64,000 nt of DNA from Floccularia luteovirens. Its lineage: Eukaryota > Basidiomycota > Agaricomycetes > Agaricales > Squamanitaceae. Positions 37,301 to 49,623 of the stretch are shown here, piece after piece. The stretch's first letter is position 1; every line of letters begins with the position of its first letter. Under the pieces are notes generated by a model that had not been told where the DNA came from, did not search any database, and was given only the letters and a program-made list of their open reading frames with translations. Position numbers and translations under genes: made by a program. The stretch spans positions 62,001 through 126,000 of the forward strand of contig VSJF01000002.1 of the NCBI GenBank assembly GCA_009739215.1, given 5' to 3'.

Positions 37301-38725
37301 ATTTTATCGATTTCAGGACCACAATGAGTGCCTCGCATTACAGCATAGTCTGGGTCGAAAGCTGTCCGCTCAAGACACGGGAAGCGATTGAGATATGTTT
37401 GAATTTCTGTAAAAAATACTAAATCAGAGTGCGTTACTCATACACCCGTTATACTTACCAATGTTTGTGACCTTCTCAAATACCTGAACAGAGAGCAAGG
37501 TTGTTTGTAGATTTGTACCCAATATGAACTCAATCCCTAACTGATCGAATACTGATCGGTACTGGGTGATCGTTGCGTCAACCTCAGCACCTATGTTCCC
37601 TGTAGCACGTCGCACTACAGGATAGTGTCATGTTGATATAAAATCATAAAGTTAAAGGGATGTACGAACAAAAGGAATTCGTCTCGTAATACTTGCGGAC
37701 GAAATAAGCGCATTCAGACGTCTGGTTAAGAAGTTTTTTAGCGGTCTCTTCAAAAGATCTTATCTTCCCTACCGTTCCTCTGCCCTCAAGCCAGCCAAAT
37801 AATCCCGTTAATGTACAGGCAAGGTTGCCTATCTTGTAGTCATGGTCAATCTGGTCATTTATGACCTTGTGTGGATGGGTACATAAAACCACCGACAACC
37901 TTTTAAAATGGGAATATATACCTTCAAAACGACTGACACTGAGGCAACCGCTACTTTGGTCTTATAATCGATCTGAATGTATCGATGAGGATGGTGAATA
38001 TGACAGTGAAATCTATATGACCTACCTCTGCAATATCTTTGGAAACCAAGCGGAATAACTCGAGGGAAACCAATAAACGCCTCCACCATTCACCAATTTT
38101 CTGGAGTCCTGGGCCGGGTGTTGGAACTAACGACGGAATGACAAGACCATCAACCTTGAATCGTAATGTTATCGTACGAACTTTCACTCGCGACGATGTC
38201 GGATGAACCGCATCTAGGGCACAAACAATGTCTGAATAAGCTTAGATCAATTTTGTGTCAGGATGGTGAGCAAGTATTCGATCATTACCTTGATTCTGAT
38301 ATAGATTTTTTACAATCTGTAAAGCTCCTATTGTCTCAGAAACAACATGGTCCTCCCTGAAACTTCCGGAATGTGCACAATACACTTTAATTCGTAGGAT
38401 GGAGGAGCTAGTCGTCGCATCGCTGTAACAAACCTTATTATTCAGATTCATGATAAATACAGGTAGCCCATACAATTTAAACTCTTCCCCCCAGGATGGC
38501 GATTTGTTGCCTTTTGGTGAAACTGTCGTTTTGGCCGCGGTATCATCAACCTTGACAACGACATAATAGGCTGGGCTTGAAACCCTGTGTGTGTTTGGCA
38601 AGTTCTTGCCTCTTAGAACGGTTACTATCAAAAGCAGTGTATATCTCTGAGACAACATACACGAACAGAGAACTAGATTGTAACTTACCATTCAAGTTGA
38701 ACAGAATTTTCTGAGTGCTGTGCAT
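34390..38725 (-). pseudogene. NLR2: frameshifted C2-NACHT-WD40 gene
   Basis: Transcribed right to left, it has the same exon plan as NLR1 and NLR3. The start ATG at 38723-38725 opens a short exon encoding MHSTQKILFNLN, spliced to a C2 domain with VTVLRGKNLPNTH. Walker A GAAGSGKSS and Walker B VLIIIDGLDDC are intact. Reading then changes frame near 36,661-36,685 (after EAEKSPVL), again near 36,440-36,465, near a run of eight A (minus strand) at about 35,098-35,105, and once more near 35,060-35,075 inside the WD40 region. The last part is again collinear and ends at 34390. With at least four frame changes and no plausible introns at those places, it is most likely a pseudogene; repeated sequencing error seems less likely because neighbours on both sides read cleanly. 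Confidence 0.85.
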
Positions 38726-39070
38726 ATGAAGTTAGCGAAGACAATGGCGTATCAGTGAGGAGTACTTGCTGTTTTCCAACTTGCATTGAGGATACTGGTT
38801 TCATTACTGATCTGATGACCTAGTTAAGGCGACAACCTGACAAACAGCTTACAGGGATGCGGTATAAGTGCCGTGATAAGAATTGGTAGATTCACGAGAA
38901 AAACGCCGCGGATGGTTGAATCTTGGAAGTCAGAAAGCAAGTTAGTGACAAGTAGCGAGGAACGGTTCAGACCAGGGATAAACGCATACACGCGGCCAGA
39001 GGCTGGTCTTTTGAAGAGGTGGGACGATAGTGAAATCGATGTTATCAACAGGTGTCAGTGATATCGACAA
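38726..39070 (-). promoter_or_regulatory. Promoter and leader of NLR2
   Basis: Homologous to 160-487 upstream of NLR1 and to the flank of NLR4. The leader contains an ATG (38,801-38,803) that opens a frame beginning MKPVSSMQVGKQQ. It overlaps the presumed main start in another frame, so it may act as an upstream ORF or mark an unrecognised first exon. The minus-strand element TTGCTTTCTGACTTCCAA (about 38,921-38,938) is shared with NLR1. Confidence 0.5.
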
Positions 39071-39695
39071 AGAATCACCAGCATGCTAGCATTCACAATG
39101 ATGATTGTTTGCCTGTTTAATATTTGAGCGACAGAACACATTGCTGAGAAGAGGATGCATGGACGCAAAGGATATTCACGTACCATTGGTGTCCTCCGGA
39201 TGAACCAGAACCTGTTTCGAAGTTAATACTTCTGGCATAACGAACTTTTCAACTCGTTAGACGGAATATAAGTAGTTTGTGGACCGCAGAAGTAGGGCTA
39301 TAGCTAGAGTCCGAAGCAAGTCTGCAGGCTGTGAGATGAAGTTGTGATGACGTGCAGCCTTGCTCGGTTATTACTTATGTAAACTATGGATGATTGGATG
39401 ATTGCCGTGGCATTTTCAGCTGTAATGCATGATGAGTATTGATATCAATTTTGCACTAGTTAGGAAGAGTTCTTTCGGAATATACACAATTGGAGCATAA
39501 CATGATCGTATGGATAAGTACAAGTCCTTATTGACTTATATACGAGTTGGATTTCGATTACCGTCATATGGTATTACAAGAGAACCTAATCAATACATAT
39601 CGGTAACGACTTAGTATGATTGCAAGTTTATTTAGACCCCAGGCGAAGGTTGAAAGAGCAATAAGATAGTAATCCTTCCATTGCCATGGTTTCAT
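39071..39695. other. Intergenic between NLR2 and ATPase 2
   Basis: No gene recognised. It contains the upstream flank of NLR2 and the 3' flank of ATPase 2, both on the minus strand. Confidence 0.45.
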
Positions 39696-42600
39696 TTACC
39701 ATGCGAGATAGGCAATAATTCCTTTCGGATAAGTTCTGACCATGAGTTTTCTCAGCTCGTCAAGCCTGAAGACAATTGATATAGTCAGAAACAAAACGGT
39801 CAATACCTAGAAGCTGAAAATTGGCGACTCACAAAATGAGACCCAGTCCAAAAGTGAGGGGAATGAAGAAGTATTGGACAGGTATATTACGACTTAGGAA
39901 CACTTTTTGGCTGCAAATATACATGTGAGTCGTAGAACAGCTATCCAGACACTCCCGACTTACATTCCTGGAACATAGCTGAAGAAAATTCCCAGAGAGA
40001 GAGAAATTATACATGCTGGGAGGAGATACAAATTCGACATCGGGGTGTGTTTGAGGATACTTTGTCTTCTGGCTCGAGTAGCAAACAGATTTCTGCATGG
40101 TGCGTTAAAACAGTTTTTGAAGTTAGATGTTTGAAACATACCCCCATTGCATGATAATTAAAGTGAAAAAGAACACGGTTTGTGCTGAGTAGAAAAGCTC
40201 CTTGTCCTCATCGGTGATAGGCCAGTTACCAAATCCAAGAACTAGGAATGAGAATGTAACACCATGTTTCTGGAGATACAAAAACGTCCTGATATTTTGA
40301 GTTTAACATGGTTTCATTCTTATAGTAAACGACTAAAACTTACATAGCGTATGCACAAATGGATTCAAGCAGACCAAGGAAGAAATATGCATGTAGGAAG
40401 AGTTTCCAGTCAGCTAAACGATCAGTTTTGACATTTCTTGGTTTGCGTTGGAGGAGACCGGATTCAGGTTTCTCCATACATAAAGCAAGGGCGGGCAGAG
40501 GGTCCGTCTAGAGAAATGTTAGTCTATGTATATATCATCCTAACTCAATACGCACGACAACACAAATAAGAATAATCCTGACGCGTCGTGTTACTACACT
40601 TCTTTGTGAAGGGGATACAGGGTACTCACTGGATGTTGCTAAGGAATTGCGGGATACCAATGACAACGTTTGAGAGTACGGGAGTGATTTCGGAGAAACT
40701 AAACAGATTGAAATATGAGTAAATATCATATTATCGCAGTTGAAAACAGATTTAATACCTTCCAGCCGGGAGAAGGTATATCACACTCTTCTTTAGGTTA
40801 TCAAACACCAATCGACCTAACCAAGAGAGTTCATGAATCAATATCAAATCGCGGTCACCGCTTCTGGAAAGCACTGACCATACTCAAGAGCAATAATTAT
40901 TGACGAAAAGTCGTTTAACAGTACCATGTCCGCTGCCTCCCTGGCAACATCCGAGCCCCGACCCATAGCAATACCACAATCAGCAGCTTTTAGAGATGGG
41001 GCATCGTTGACACCATCGCCGGTAACTGCGACTATGTGACCCTTCTTCTGGAACCCAGTAACAATTCGTAGCTTTTGTTCAGGTGTTGTCCGTGCAAAAA
41101 CGATTTCCTCGTACTCGCAAAGTAAATCCATTTGTGTAGGCGATAACTCCTGGAGTTCAGACCCAGTAATAACAATGCCTTTAGCAGGTTCGTCGGGACT
41201 GGATGTTTCATACTTCTCAATAGAACTTGACCCCTCGTGAACTTGAAGGTCGGACAAATGGTGGATATGTTTCACGTCGCTGATTATTCCTGCCTGAGCC
41301 GCAATCGCAGTAGCGGTTATAGGATGATCGCCTTTCAAACCAGTAAGGCCAGAATGCCGGTACCACAATAAGATATATCTTACCAGTAATCACATGAAAG
41401 CGAATACCAGCGCCACGACATGTCCTATTGGAATGTTGTCAGTTTATCTCACGTTCAGCACACATTAAATATTCTTACGTGACAGTGTGTTTGATGTCTG
41501 GTTTTAGAGGATCAATAATACCAACTAGTCCAACAATAATCAGATCGTGGTGATACTCCTCAACAAGTTCTGCAAATTCTGCCGAGGACTGGTCGAAAGA
41601 GGAAAGCTTCGGGTTATCTGAGATGACTCTGCGGGCGAGGAGGAGTACACGCAAGCCGCCTTGTGCCATCTCTTCTTGAAGTGTGGTGACCCGCCCAAGG
41701 AGGGTGGATGATAATGGGAGAGGGGGTCCACCAGTTGGGTTTAGAATATATGAACAGCGAGGTAAGAGAATTTCCGGGGCTCCTTTCGATGTGAGCAAAA
41801 ACGAGTCCAAGGTGAAATGGTCCCAAGGAGCAATTGGTGCAATATTGATGGCTGTAGGTGACAATTGTGATAACTTTAACATGAACTTGGTCTTCGCAAG
41901 ATGTTAGATCAAATGACTCGATGCTACACAAACAATACATATAAATACCTTTGAATTGAAGTTCATCTTGAAAATTTCTTGCCAACCGGAACGAATGTCT
42001 TGTACAAAACATGCTTGATTCGCAAATCCAAGTAACGCAGTGTCTATCAGAGAAATGCATGAGCAGAAAGGAATGATCCAATGAAAATCTTGTTTACCCG
42101 TTGCATCACCAACAATATTACCCGATCCACCCTCAAATTCGGCAGAATTACAAATGGCGGCAACAGCTCCGACTTGGTTGAGGTTGGCTACAATATCTGG
42201 GCTAGAGGTGGTCGTGTCGGAGATGTGATCTTCTACGCTTAAGAGTTTATCGAATACAACAACAGTCTGAGCGCGCATGGCATTCTGTGTCAATGTACCT
42301 GTTTTATCCTGAGTGATTTATGAGTAAACGTTTCGATCGAGCAGGATAAGAATTAATCACGGAGCAAATGACGTCGACTGATCCTAGAGTTTCTACTATC
42401 GAAAGACTCCTACAATTTGCAATCAGTTTATGTGGATTCTAAACAGATCAATATACTAACTTGCACACAATCCCATTTTTTCCCAGGGTACGAGCTACCT
42501 TTGCAAGGGAGAGTGTCACAGCGATGGGTAAACCCTCCGGAATGAAAGCAACTATTTTTCGAATAAGTGTTAAGTAATAGCACCGAATAAAACGTCGACC

Positions 42601-44077
42601 TACTCATGATAGATACCAGATCAACAAACAAAGTAGGAACGTTAATGTACAGAGGGAAGTCTCTCCTCAACCTTGAATGATACATCTCGTCAATGTGGCA
42701 AATAGGTTTGTTGGTTGAGGAACGCACCAAGTGGCCCAAAGAATGGCGATAACGATAGCTAAACTAATCGCAAAAGTAGCAATGACGACGACGAAGCGTA
42801 AGAGTTCCCATTGTAAGGTGGTCAAGCGAACTTTCTCTTCGGCAGACAACTTCGCAATGCGTCCACTAGCGGGAATAATTGTTTGATTAAATAACAGTAT
42901 TACATATTCCAAGATAAATCAAAAACGTACAAGACTGTCTTGTCACCAGTTTGGATAACGACGCCGAGCCCAGAACCAGAGACACAATGAGTTCCTTGCA
43001 ATGCAATATTTTTGGACTACATAACTTGTTAGTCTTGAAGAACGACGTGCAGCAAATTGAATAAACTAACCTCCAAGAAGTTGTCATCAGTCATGTCAAC
43101 ACGGGCATTTACAGGTTCACTCTAGCATATATTTATGAATAAAATGGAGTAATAAAATAGGCAAAAAAATTCACCTCTCCAGTCAGTATACTCCTGTCGA
43201 GTTGCAAGTCGTTACTGACGTCGATGAACCTCAGGTCAGCGGGAATTTTCTCTCCAAGTGAGATGTAAACCAAGTCTCCTGTGGCCAGCTCCTTCACTGG
43301 GACCCTAGTTCTTTGAGAGTCACGCAGGGTCAGGACATCGAAGGGCACCATGTTCTTAACCGAAGCCATGACTTTGTTAGTGGAGAAATCTTGCCAGGCA
43401 TTGAAGACAGCTTGGAGGACGACGATAACCAATAAGATGACGGCAAGAGCAAGGTTAGTCGCCTGTGGGTTGGGGTTTCCTAGTGGTTTCCTGATTGAGA
43501 AAAACCAATATTATCATCGCGGGTATAACTTTAACATATTGAATAGTAACCTACCAGCTAACGAAACATAGAATAGAACCAATCAGTAGAAGACTTCCGA
43601 AACCACCAAAAATCCACCCTAATATTTTCCTGATCCAGTTGGTTCGGGGTGGGGTTACTGAATTTTTACCGTTTTGTTGGAGGCGGCGATTTGCTTGTTG
43701 AGTATCCAACCCAGTGCTCTGCGAGACTCCTAAGCGCTGGAGAACCTCATTCACGCTTATCTTGTGCCAATCCAGGGATGCAAGTTCTAGAGAAGACGCA
43801 CAAAAATAGACAATGGTTAGTGAAGACCTCCTAGAAACTAAAAAAAAAACACACCCTTGACGGCGGCAGATGCTCCTATCTGATTAGGGCCTTCTTTTGC
43901 GCTGACCTTGGTATCGACATGGATACTCAAGGTTCGAAAACCTATTGGTAACTTTGCCCGGTTATGATCGTGACGTTCTTCTTTAACATTGGCAACATCA
44001 TTTGGTACGACTGATATATCAACACCGTGGTGAACATTGGGCTGTTGAGCCTCAACATCGAGAGGAGAGATTGCCAT
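39696..44077 (-). CDS. P-type cation ATPase 2 (type IIC), paralogue of ATPase 1
   Basis: Same protein type as ATPase 1, on the opposite strand. It starts MAISPLDVEAQQ at 44077 and ends RTYPKGIIAYLAW before the TAA at 39696-39698. Every exon I compared has its counterpart in ATPase 1 with introns at the same places. Conserved motifs are [29 protein letters not shown] with the intron just before the Asp codon, [22 protein letters not shown] and [21 protein letters not shown]. The Asp-loop, hinge and all C-terminal helices read through without a break. The N-terminal tail is longer by about ten residues and differs most, which could mean different regulation. The two copies lie 10 kb apart in inverted orientation with the sugar porter and NLR2 between them. 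Confidence 0.92.
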
Positions 44078-44395
44078 TGATGCAGTATATTCTTTGTCCA
44101 CGAAGGGATTTATTTATTGAGGAAACATGAGTGGTAGTAGCGGCATTGTGCCATTGGCTGGTATTTTTGCTCCAACAAGTAACTCATTGTTGGCTTTTCA
44201 AATGTAGTACATAACAAGTATGTCGCTATTGAAAACTTCTGAATTCCTCATATGAAAACCAATGGCGAAATATGCGCAACTAGTTCAGCGGAATTGACAA
44301 TTTCATACACCGAGCATTTTATTTGGACTTACCTGGCTTCAACCGCATAAGGAGGACCCTCAGGTATTTCTAAAAAAATACTTCATTATTTATCA
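44078..44395 (-). promoter_or_regulatory. Promoter of ATPase 2, with blocks shared with ATPase 1
   Basis: Read on the minus strand it shows, in the same order as 25,195-25,508, GTTGAAGCCAGGTAAGTCCA (about 44,326-44,345), GCGCATATTTCGCCATTGG (about 44,260-44,278) and GCCAATGGCACAATGCCGCT (about 44,139-44,158). Two CCAAT-type sites are included. The 20-base blocks are nearly identical while the DNA between them has drifted. Confidence 0.6.
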
Positions 44396-45492
44396 TCTTT
44401 TATCTACATTAAATGACTATTCCTGAGACCTCAAATTCGAACAATATGGGTAAAATTTCACCTGATCTTGACGATCTGTTTGACCCTGCTTGAGCCCGAG
44501 ATACTCTTTGTATTTAGAATCGTTTGATGAAGCCACGTCTTGTCTTGTCAGATAACTGATTCATATGGGATGCCCGTGCATCTGTCCATGCATGTAACTG
44601 AACCACAGGGCGAAATCGCACGTTCGTTGTTCTATCATGTACGTATGTGGACTTCTGCAATATATAATGTAAGAGTGGCAATATATGCATCAGCACATCT
44701 GTATGAATTTAATCCAGCCACAAGACAAACGACAAAAGATGATTGGAGAATGGAGTTCGTAGGTGGGGGATGTTTATCAAAGACCGCCTACCTGCCTCTT
44801 ATCTGTGACAGACGCTGGTGCCTTCTGAGATGGCATCAAAACCTTGTAAGATTCCCCTTTACAACTACGTTTGGTGGTTCAAGCCACAGGATCCATGACA
44901 GCCGTAGTTGCCTTTGTTTTGCTGCATACCTATTCTGAGTATGTGAATCTTACCAGCGAATCTCCTGAACTCATACCTGGTAGTCTTGTGGTCTCGCATT
45001 CTTGACGTATTCCCAGTGACTTGTGGACGCAATTGTGCTGTAGCAGCACTTCGGGCACACTGGAATCTCGGACAACAGTATTGTTACGTAAGATCAAATA
45101 CAGTTGTATGTAATATATCGTCTTCTTGGCAGTACAATATGCTGCGGGGAAACCCGTCCCGAAGACAATGCGTGAATATTGCGGAGAGCTGGTCGGGTCT
45201 CCATCATCCATAGCATACCGTATACACCTGTTTTGACTTATCCCCAAACTTCGTTTTTACGCAGCCAAAACAACCAAAAAATGGCGCGTGACGCCTTGAG
45301 GAGACGAGTGGGAGTATGTAATTTTTGCTGGATGTGAGCATATGCGTATATGTTAGCGAATGTTCTCGTGCACCTAATGTTGTTTCACGTAAAACCATCA
45401 CACTCTTGTGCGCCAGTCCTAATGTGATAATTGTCGGGGGGGCTAATACAGACAAGATATATACACTCAAACATTTGGATGTAGATGCACAA
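44396..45492. other. Intergenic, no gene recognised
   Basis: The longest frame is 44540-44938 (+); it has no motif and overlaps other frames. The stretch next to 45,493 is the 3' flank of NLR3 and shares its first 40 bases with the NLR2 and NLR4 3' flanks. Confidence 0.45.
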
Positions 45493-48400
45493 CTACCTAA
45501 TTGAAGAAGACTCCATTTCTAATCTAGTCCTGCCCCTGTGATCCAAAAACTGCAATTTCCCGATAGAGTGCTTGATGGTATGACATGGTCTGTGTCCTGA
45601 AACTCGGAAAATCTTCTGCCCATCCTGGGTGCATAGGCAACCTGCAGAGTCGACGTGGCGTGCGAATCTGAAGGCATGGAAAGGCTCATGGAATGTGATG
45701 GTATCTGTTTGAAGTTGATTATCGATGTCTTTGGCTGAGAGTGTCGGAGGAGAATCAATGTCCCACATGATAATGTCACCATCCTCCGTCCCAGCCACGA
45801 CTCGTCCGAGGTCAAACCGTACATCTGCGCACGAAACGGGCTGACGTGCAATAATTTTAGTGACCCGATCATAATTCGGTGTATTGATGTCCCATGTGTG
45901 AAGAAGGACTAAACCAGAGAAATTCGTAACGGGAGAAAGTTGACTGGCAGTAAATCTTAGAGACTTGATTATATAAGTTCTTGCATCCAAGACGGCAATC
46001 AAGGACTTCTGTTTTGTGTCCCAGAGTAGTGTCTCTGTCTTGGATGAAGAGGCCAAATAGGATCCGTCGAGTGACCACGCGACTCGTTGAACATGATTTT
46101 TATGACCACCGAGCACAGCAATTTGATGTTCGAGTTTGAAATCCCAGATCTCGGTTTTATAGGAAGACGTAGTTGCTAGTTGTTGCCCGTCAGGCGAGAA
46201 TGTCGCAAATGGGTAACCCGGTTTAATTTGTTGTTCTCCAATAACCTCACCAATGTCTGACATCCATGTGATGATGCAATTCTCAGAGCGACTGACAAGC
46301 TTTGAGCCATCTCGAGAGAATTCTACACACCAAACCCATTGGTTGTGACCAGTCAGTTCGATGTATAGTTGACCAGTCTGAATGTTCCAGATACGAATTG
46401 TTTTATCATTGCCACAGCTAGCGACCCTCTGTCCGTCGGGCGAGAACACTGCCGAGATAACCCAATCTGAATGGCCCTGCATCAGGTGGACCTCTTCTCC
46501 AGTCGTTCTATTGCTCACACGAACCACTTGATCATCCCCACAACTGACAAGATGGTAGCTACTCGGGGAGAACGCAACACTACGAACATAGTTGTTATGC
46601 CGTTTGACGGAGAAAAGGGGATGAACTATGTTTGAGGAAACTCGCGGCCTCTCATCAACAACCTCTCCAATATATGTCTGGTACAGGAGTGTGTCGTACG
46701 GGAATAAGGGTAGGGCAGAGATATAAGTGTGCAGATGTGCTTGAGATATTGTCGAACCATTCAGCTGAAGAAATTTGACCATGTCTTTGATCATTCTGCA
46801 AAGCTCAGAATGCGATCCATCCTCATCCTGGCTCTTGAGAAAGCACAGCAATCAATAAACTTTGAAACGAGCAACCTATCAGCCATAACACTTACAAAGA
46901 TGTGCTCATCAAGTAGTTGTAGCGATGCACACAATTTCGCTTCATTCAGGTGTCCTATCAAACTCAAAACTTCAATCCAATGCAACAGATGTTCAAACAG
47001 CAGCTCATGGAGCTTTTTCATCAGTGTATCAGTCAAGTTTTGGATCTCCAGTATGTGTGCCATCCAGTTTGCGACCGCGTATTGTAGATCCTTTGGGATG
47101 TGTTTCTCGATTAGCCGAGTTAAACCATTAGTCTCGATGTCCAGATGGAATGTTGTCGGTAATCTACATTTATTGTGTCGTAATGATTCGTTCATCCTGT
47201 CCAAACAGGCTTCGGCAACACCACAGAGACTCCATTCCACGTAGGGTGTGTGATCGATGCAGTGCATTTCATTGGTCAAGACATGATCTGTCCCCAAAAA
47301 AAGCAGGGGACGGAAGACCCAAGAAGGCGGTGTACTGAAACCCGAGCTCAACGCTTGGAAGATGCTAGTAATTAATTGTGTGATCGAATCCTGTAATGTC
47401 ATGGGAAGCGGTGTCCAGAAAAGGATGTCGACAAATCCGTTCAACGGTGCCTGAGTAGATGCGACTTGCAGAGCCCTGCAAGCGACCGAAGTCCATATGA
47501 CGTCCCCCCCTGCCCGCCGCAAGAATTCCCACCTCATCCTGTCTATCCCGTATTCATAAAAAGCCGGCGATCGTACAACCTGAGGATCATCCAAAGTTAT
47601 TTTGATTAAGTTTCCAGTTTCCTCCAGATCTGGCAATGTGTGATAGCAAACATGGTTCAAGGTATTTTGAATGTCTCGTTTAGGACGCGATGTGATGAGA
47701 AAGCGGAAATTTGGAGGGAGCCGAGTCATCAATGATTCATCTGCGAAAATCGACAAGATGCGGGAGCGGTCTCTCGCATTTCCGCAGACATCTAGGTCGT
47801 CAATTATAACGAGGACCGGTCCTACCATCTCCAATTTCTCTAGAGGTGTGACAATTAACTCTTTGAACTGTCGCCCTATATCTGCCTGAGCAACTCCTGC
47901 GTCACTAATTGGGCCACTCATTCTCTGTTTAATTGCTGGATGGAACTGGGCCAACTGTCGTATCATGGTGCCACTGATCCTCTGCGAGTTTCGGTTTCCA
48001 ATTCCACCATGTAAGAATATTCCGCAACCTAGTCGCCCCTCCTCATAAAAGTGCTGCGCGACGAAGTGGGCAATTGACGACTTCCCGCTCCCTGCAGGTC
48101 CAAGCAGAAAAAAGACACGTTGTGTGGTGTTCTCGTTATCACCTGCTCCAGCGACCCAGTTCAGGATTTCATCGATAGCTGGATCACAATGAGTGCCTCT
48201 CATTGCGGCGTGGTCTGGATCGAAAGCTGTCTGTTCAAGACACGGGAAGTCATTGAGATATGTTTTGATTTCTGTAAGCAAAACTGAATCAGACTGTGTT
48301 ACTCGAACCACGGTCATACTTACCAATGTTTGTGACCTTCTCAAATATTTGAACAGAGTGTAAACTCGTTTGTAGGCTTGTACCCAATATGAGCTCGATC

Positions 48401-49623
48401 CTCAGCTGATCGAATACTGATTGATACTGGGTGATTGTTGCATCAACCTCAGATACTATGTTTACTACGGCACGTCGCACTAGAGGATAATGTCACGTTA
48501 GTGTAACACGGAGATAAAAATATATATCATGACGAACGGAAAAAACCTGTCTCGTAATATTTGCGGACAAAATAAGCACATTCAGAGGTCTGGTTTAAAA
48601 GCTTTTTCACAGTCTTCTCGAAAGACCTTATCTTCACCGATGATCCTCCATCCTGTAGCCAATCAAATAGTTCTGCTAGCGTGCAAGCGAGGTCGCCAAT
48701 CTTGCTGTCACGAGCAATCTGATCGCTGATGATCTTGTGTAAAGGGATATTCAAATTCATATAACCTTTCAATGTGAGAATAAATACCTTAAGAACGACT
48801 GACACTGCAGCCACTGCTACCCTTGCTTTAGTGTCAATCTGGATTCATCAATGAGAATGATGACTATAACAGTAGAGTCTGCATAGCCCACCTCTGTAAT
48901 ATCTTTGACAACCAGGCAGAACGACTGGAGGGAAACCAACATGCGTTTCCATCTTTCACCAATCATTTGGAATTCCGGGCCAGGTGTCGGAATTTTTGCG
49001 GGTGTACCGTGGGACATTATCACATCACCAGTAGACGACGGAAAGGCAAGGCTATCAACTCTGAGTTGTAGTATTATTGTGCGATCTTTCTCCAGCGACG
49101 ATTTTGGGTGAACCACATCTAGGTCACAAACAATGTCTGAACAAGCATAGGTCAATGCTGCCGGGGGTGAGAAAAGTGTCCGATCACAACCTTCATTGTT
49201 ATATAGGTTCTCCCCAATCTGCAAAACTCCCCTCGTGCTGCAGACAACGTGATCTTCTTCCTTGTAACTTCCGGGATGTGCACAAAACACTTTACATCGC
49301 AGGGTGGAGGAGCTGGTAACAGCACTGTATCAAACGTTACCACTTAGATTCATCACAATACAGGTAGGACATGCAATTTAAACTGTTCCCCCCATGATGG
49401 CGACTTGTCTCCTTTTATTGAAACCGTCGTTTTTAACTCAGTATCATCGACCTTGATAACAACATAATAGGCTGCGCCTGAAATAGTGTGTGTGTTTGGC
49501 AAGCTTTTGCCTCTCAGGACGGTTACTATCAAGAGCGATGAACACCGAGGCAGCGCACACAAGCAGAGTACTGCATCGTGACTTACCATTGATGTTAAAA
49601 AGAATTTTCGGGGTGCTGTGCAT
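45493..49623 (-). CDS. NLR3: intact C2-NACHT-WD40 STAND protein
   Basis: This is the best-preserved full-length copy. Nine exons (49623-49587, 49525-49375, 49324-49191, 49136-48892, 48838-48788, 48733-48538, 48479-48324, 48271-46896, 46833-45493) give 1,228 residues in one frame. The first exon encodes MHSTPKILFNIN, leading into a C2 domain (VTVLRGKSLPNTH). The helical segment is followed by NACHT with GPAGSGKSS and VLVIIDDLDVC, and a seven-bladed WD40 region (FSPDGQRVASCGNDKTIRIW in blade 2). The second intron (49374-49325) begins GC rather than GT; the sister copies have GT there. Compared with NLR1 and NLR4, about 45 residues are missing after FLGTDHV, in frame. Likely role: non-self or damage sensing with induced cell death, by family analogy. 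Confidence 0.88.

Noticed and set aside
38691..38725. NLR2 and NLR3 starting at the ATG that directly precedes GTAAGT, without the first intron
   Set aside because: The frame is open, but all copies share a donor-like site there and an AG|TAACC acceptor, and splicing yields a continuous C2 first strand from the ATG further upstream.
44540..44938. 132-codon plus-strand frame
   Set aside because: No recognisable domain and composition unlike its neighbours; no splice partners found.
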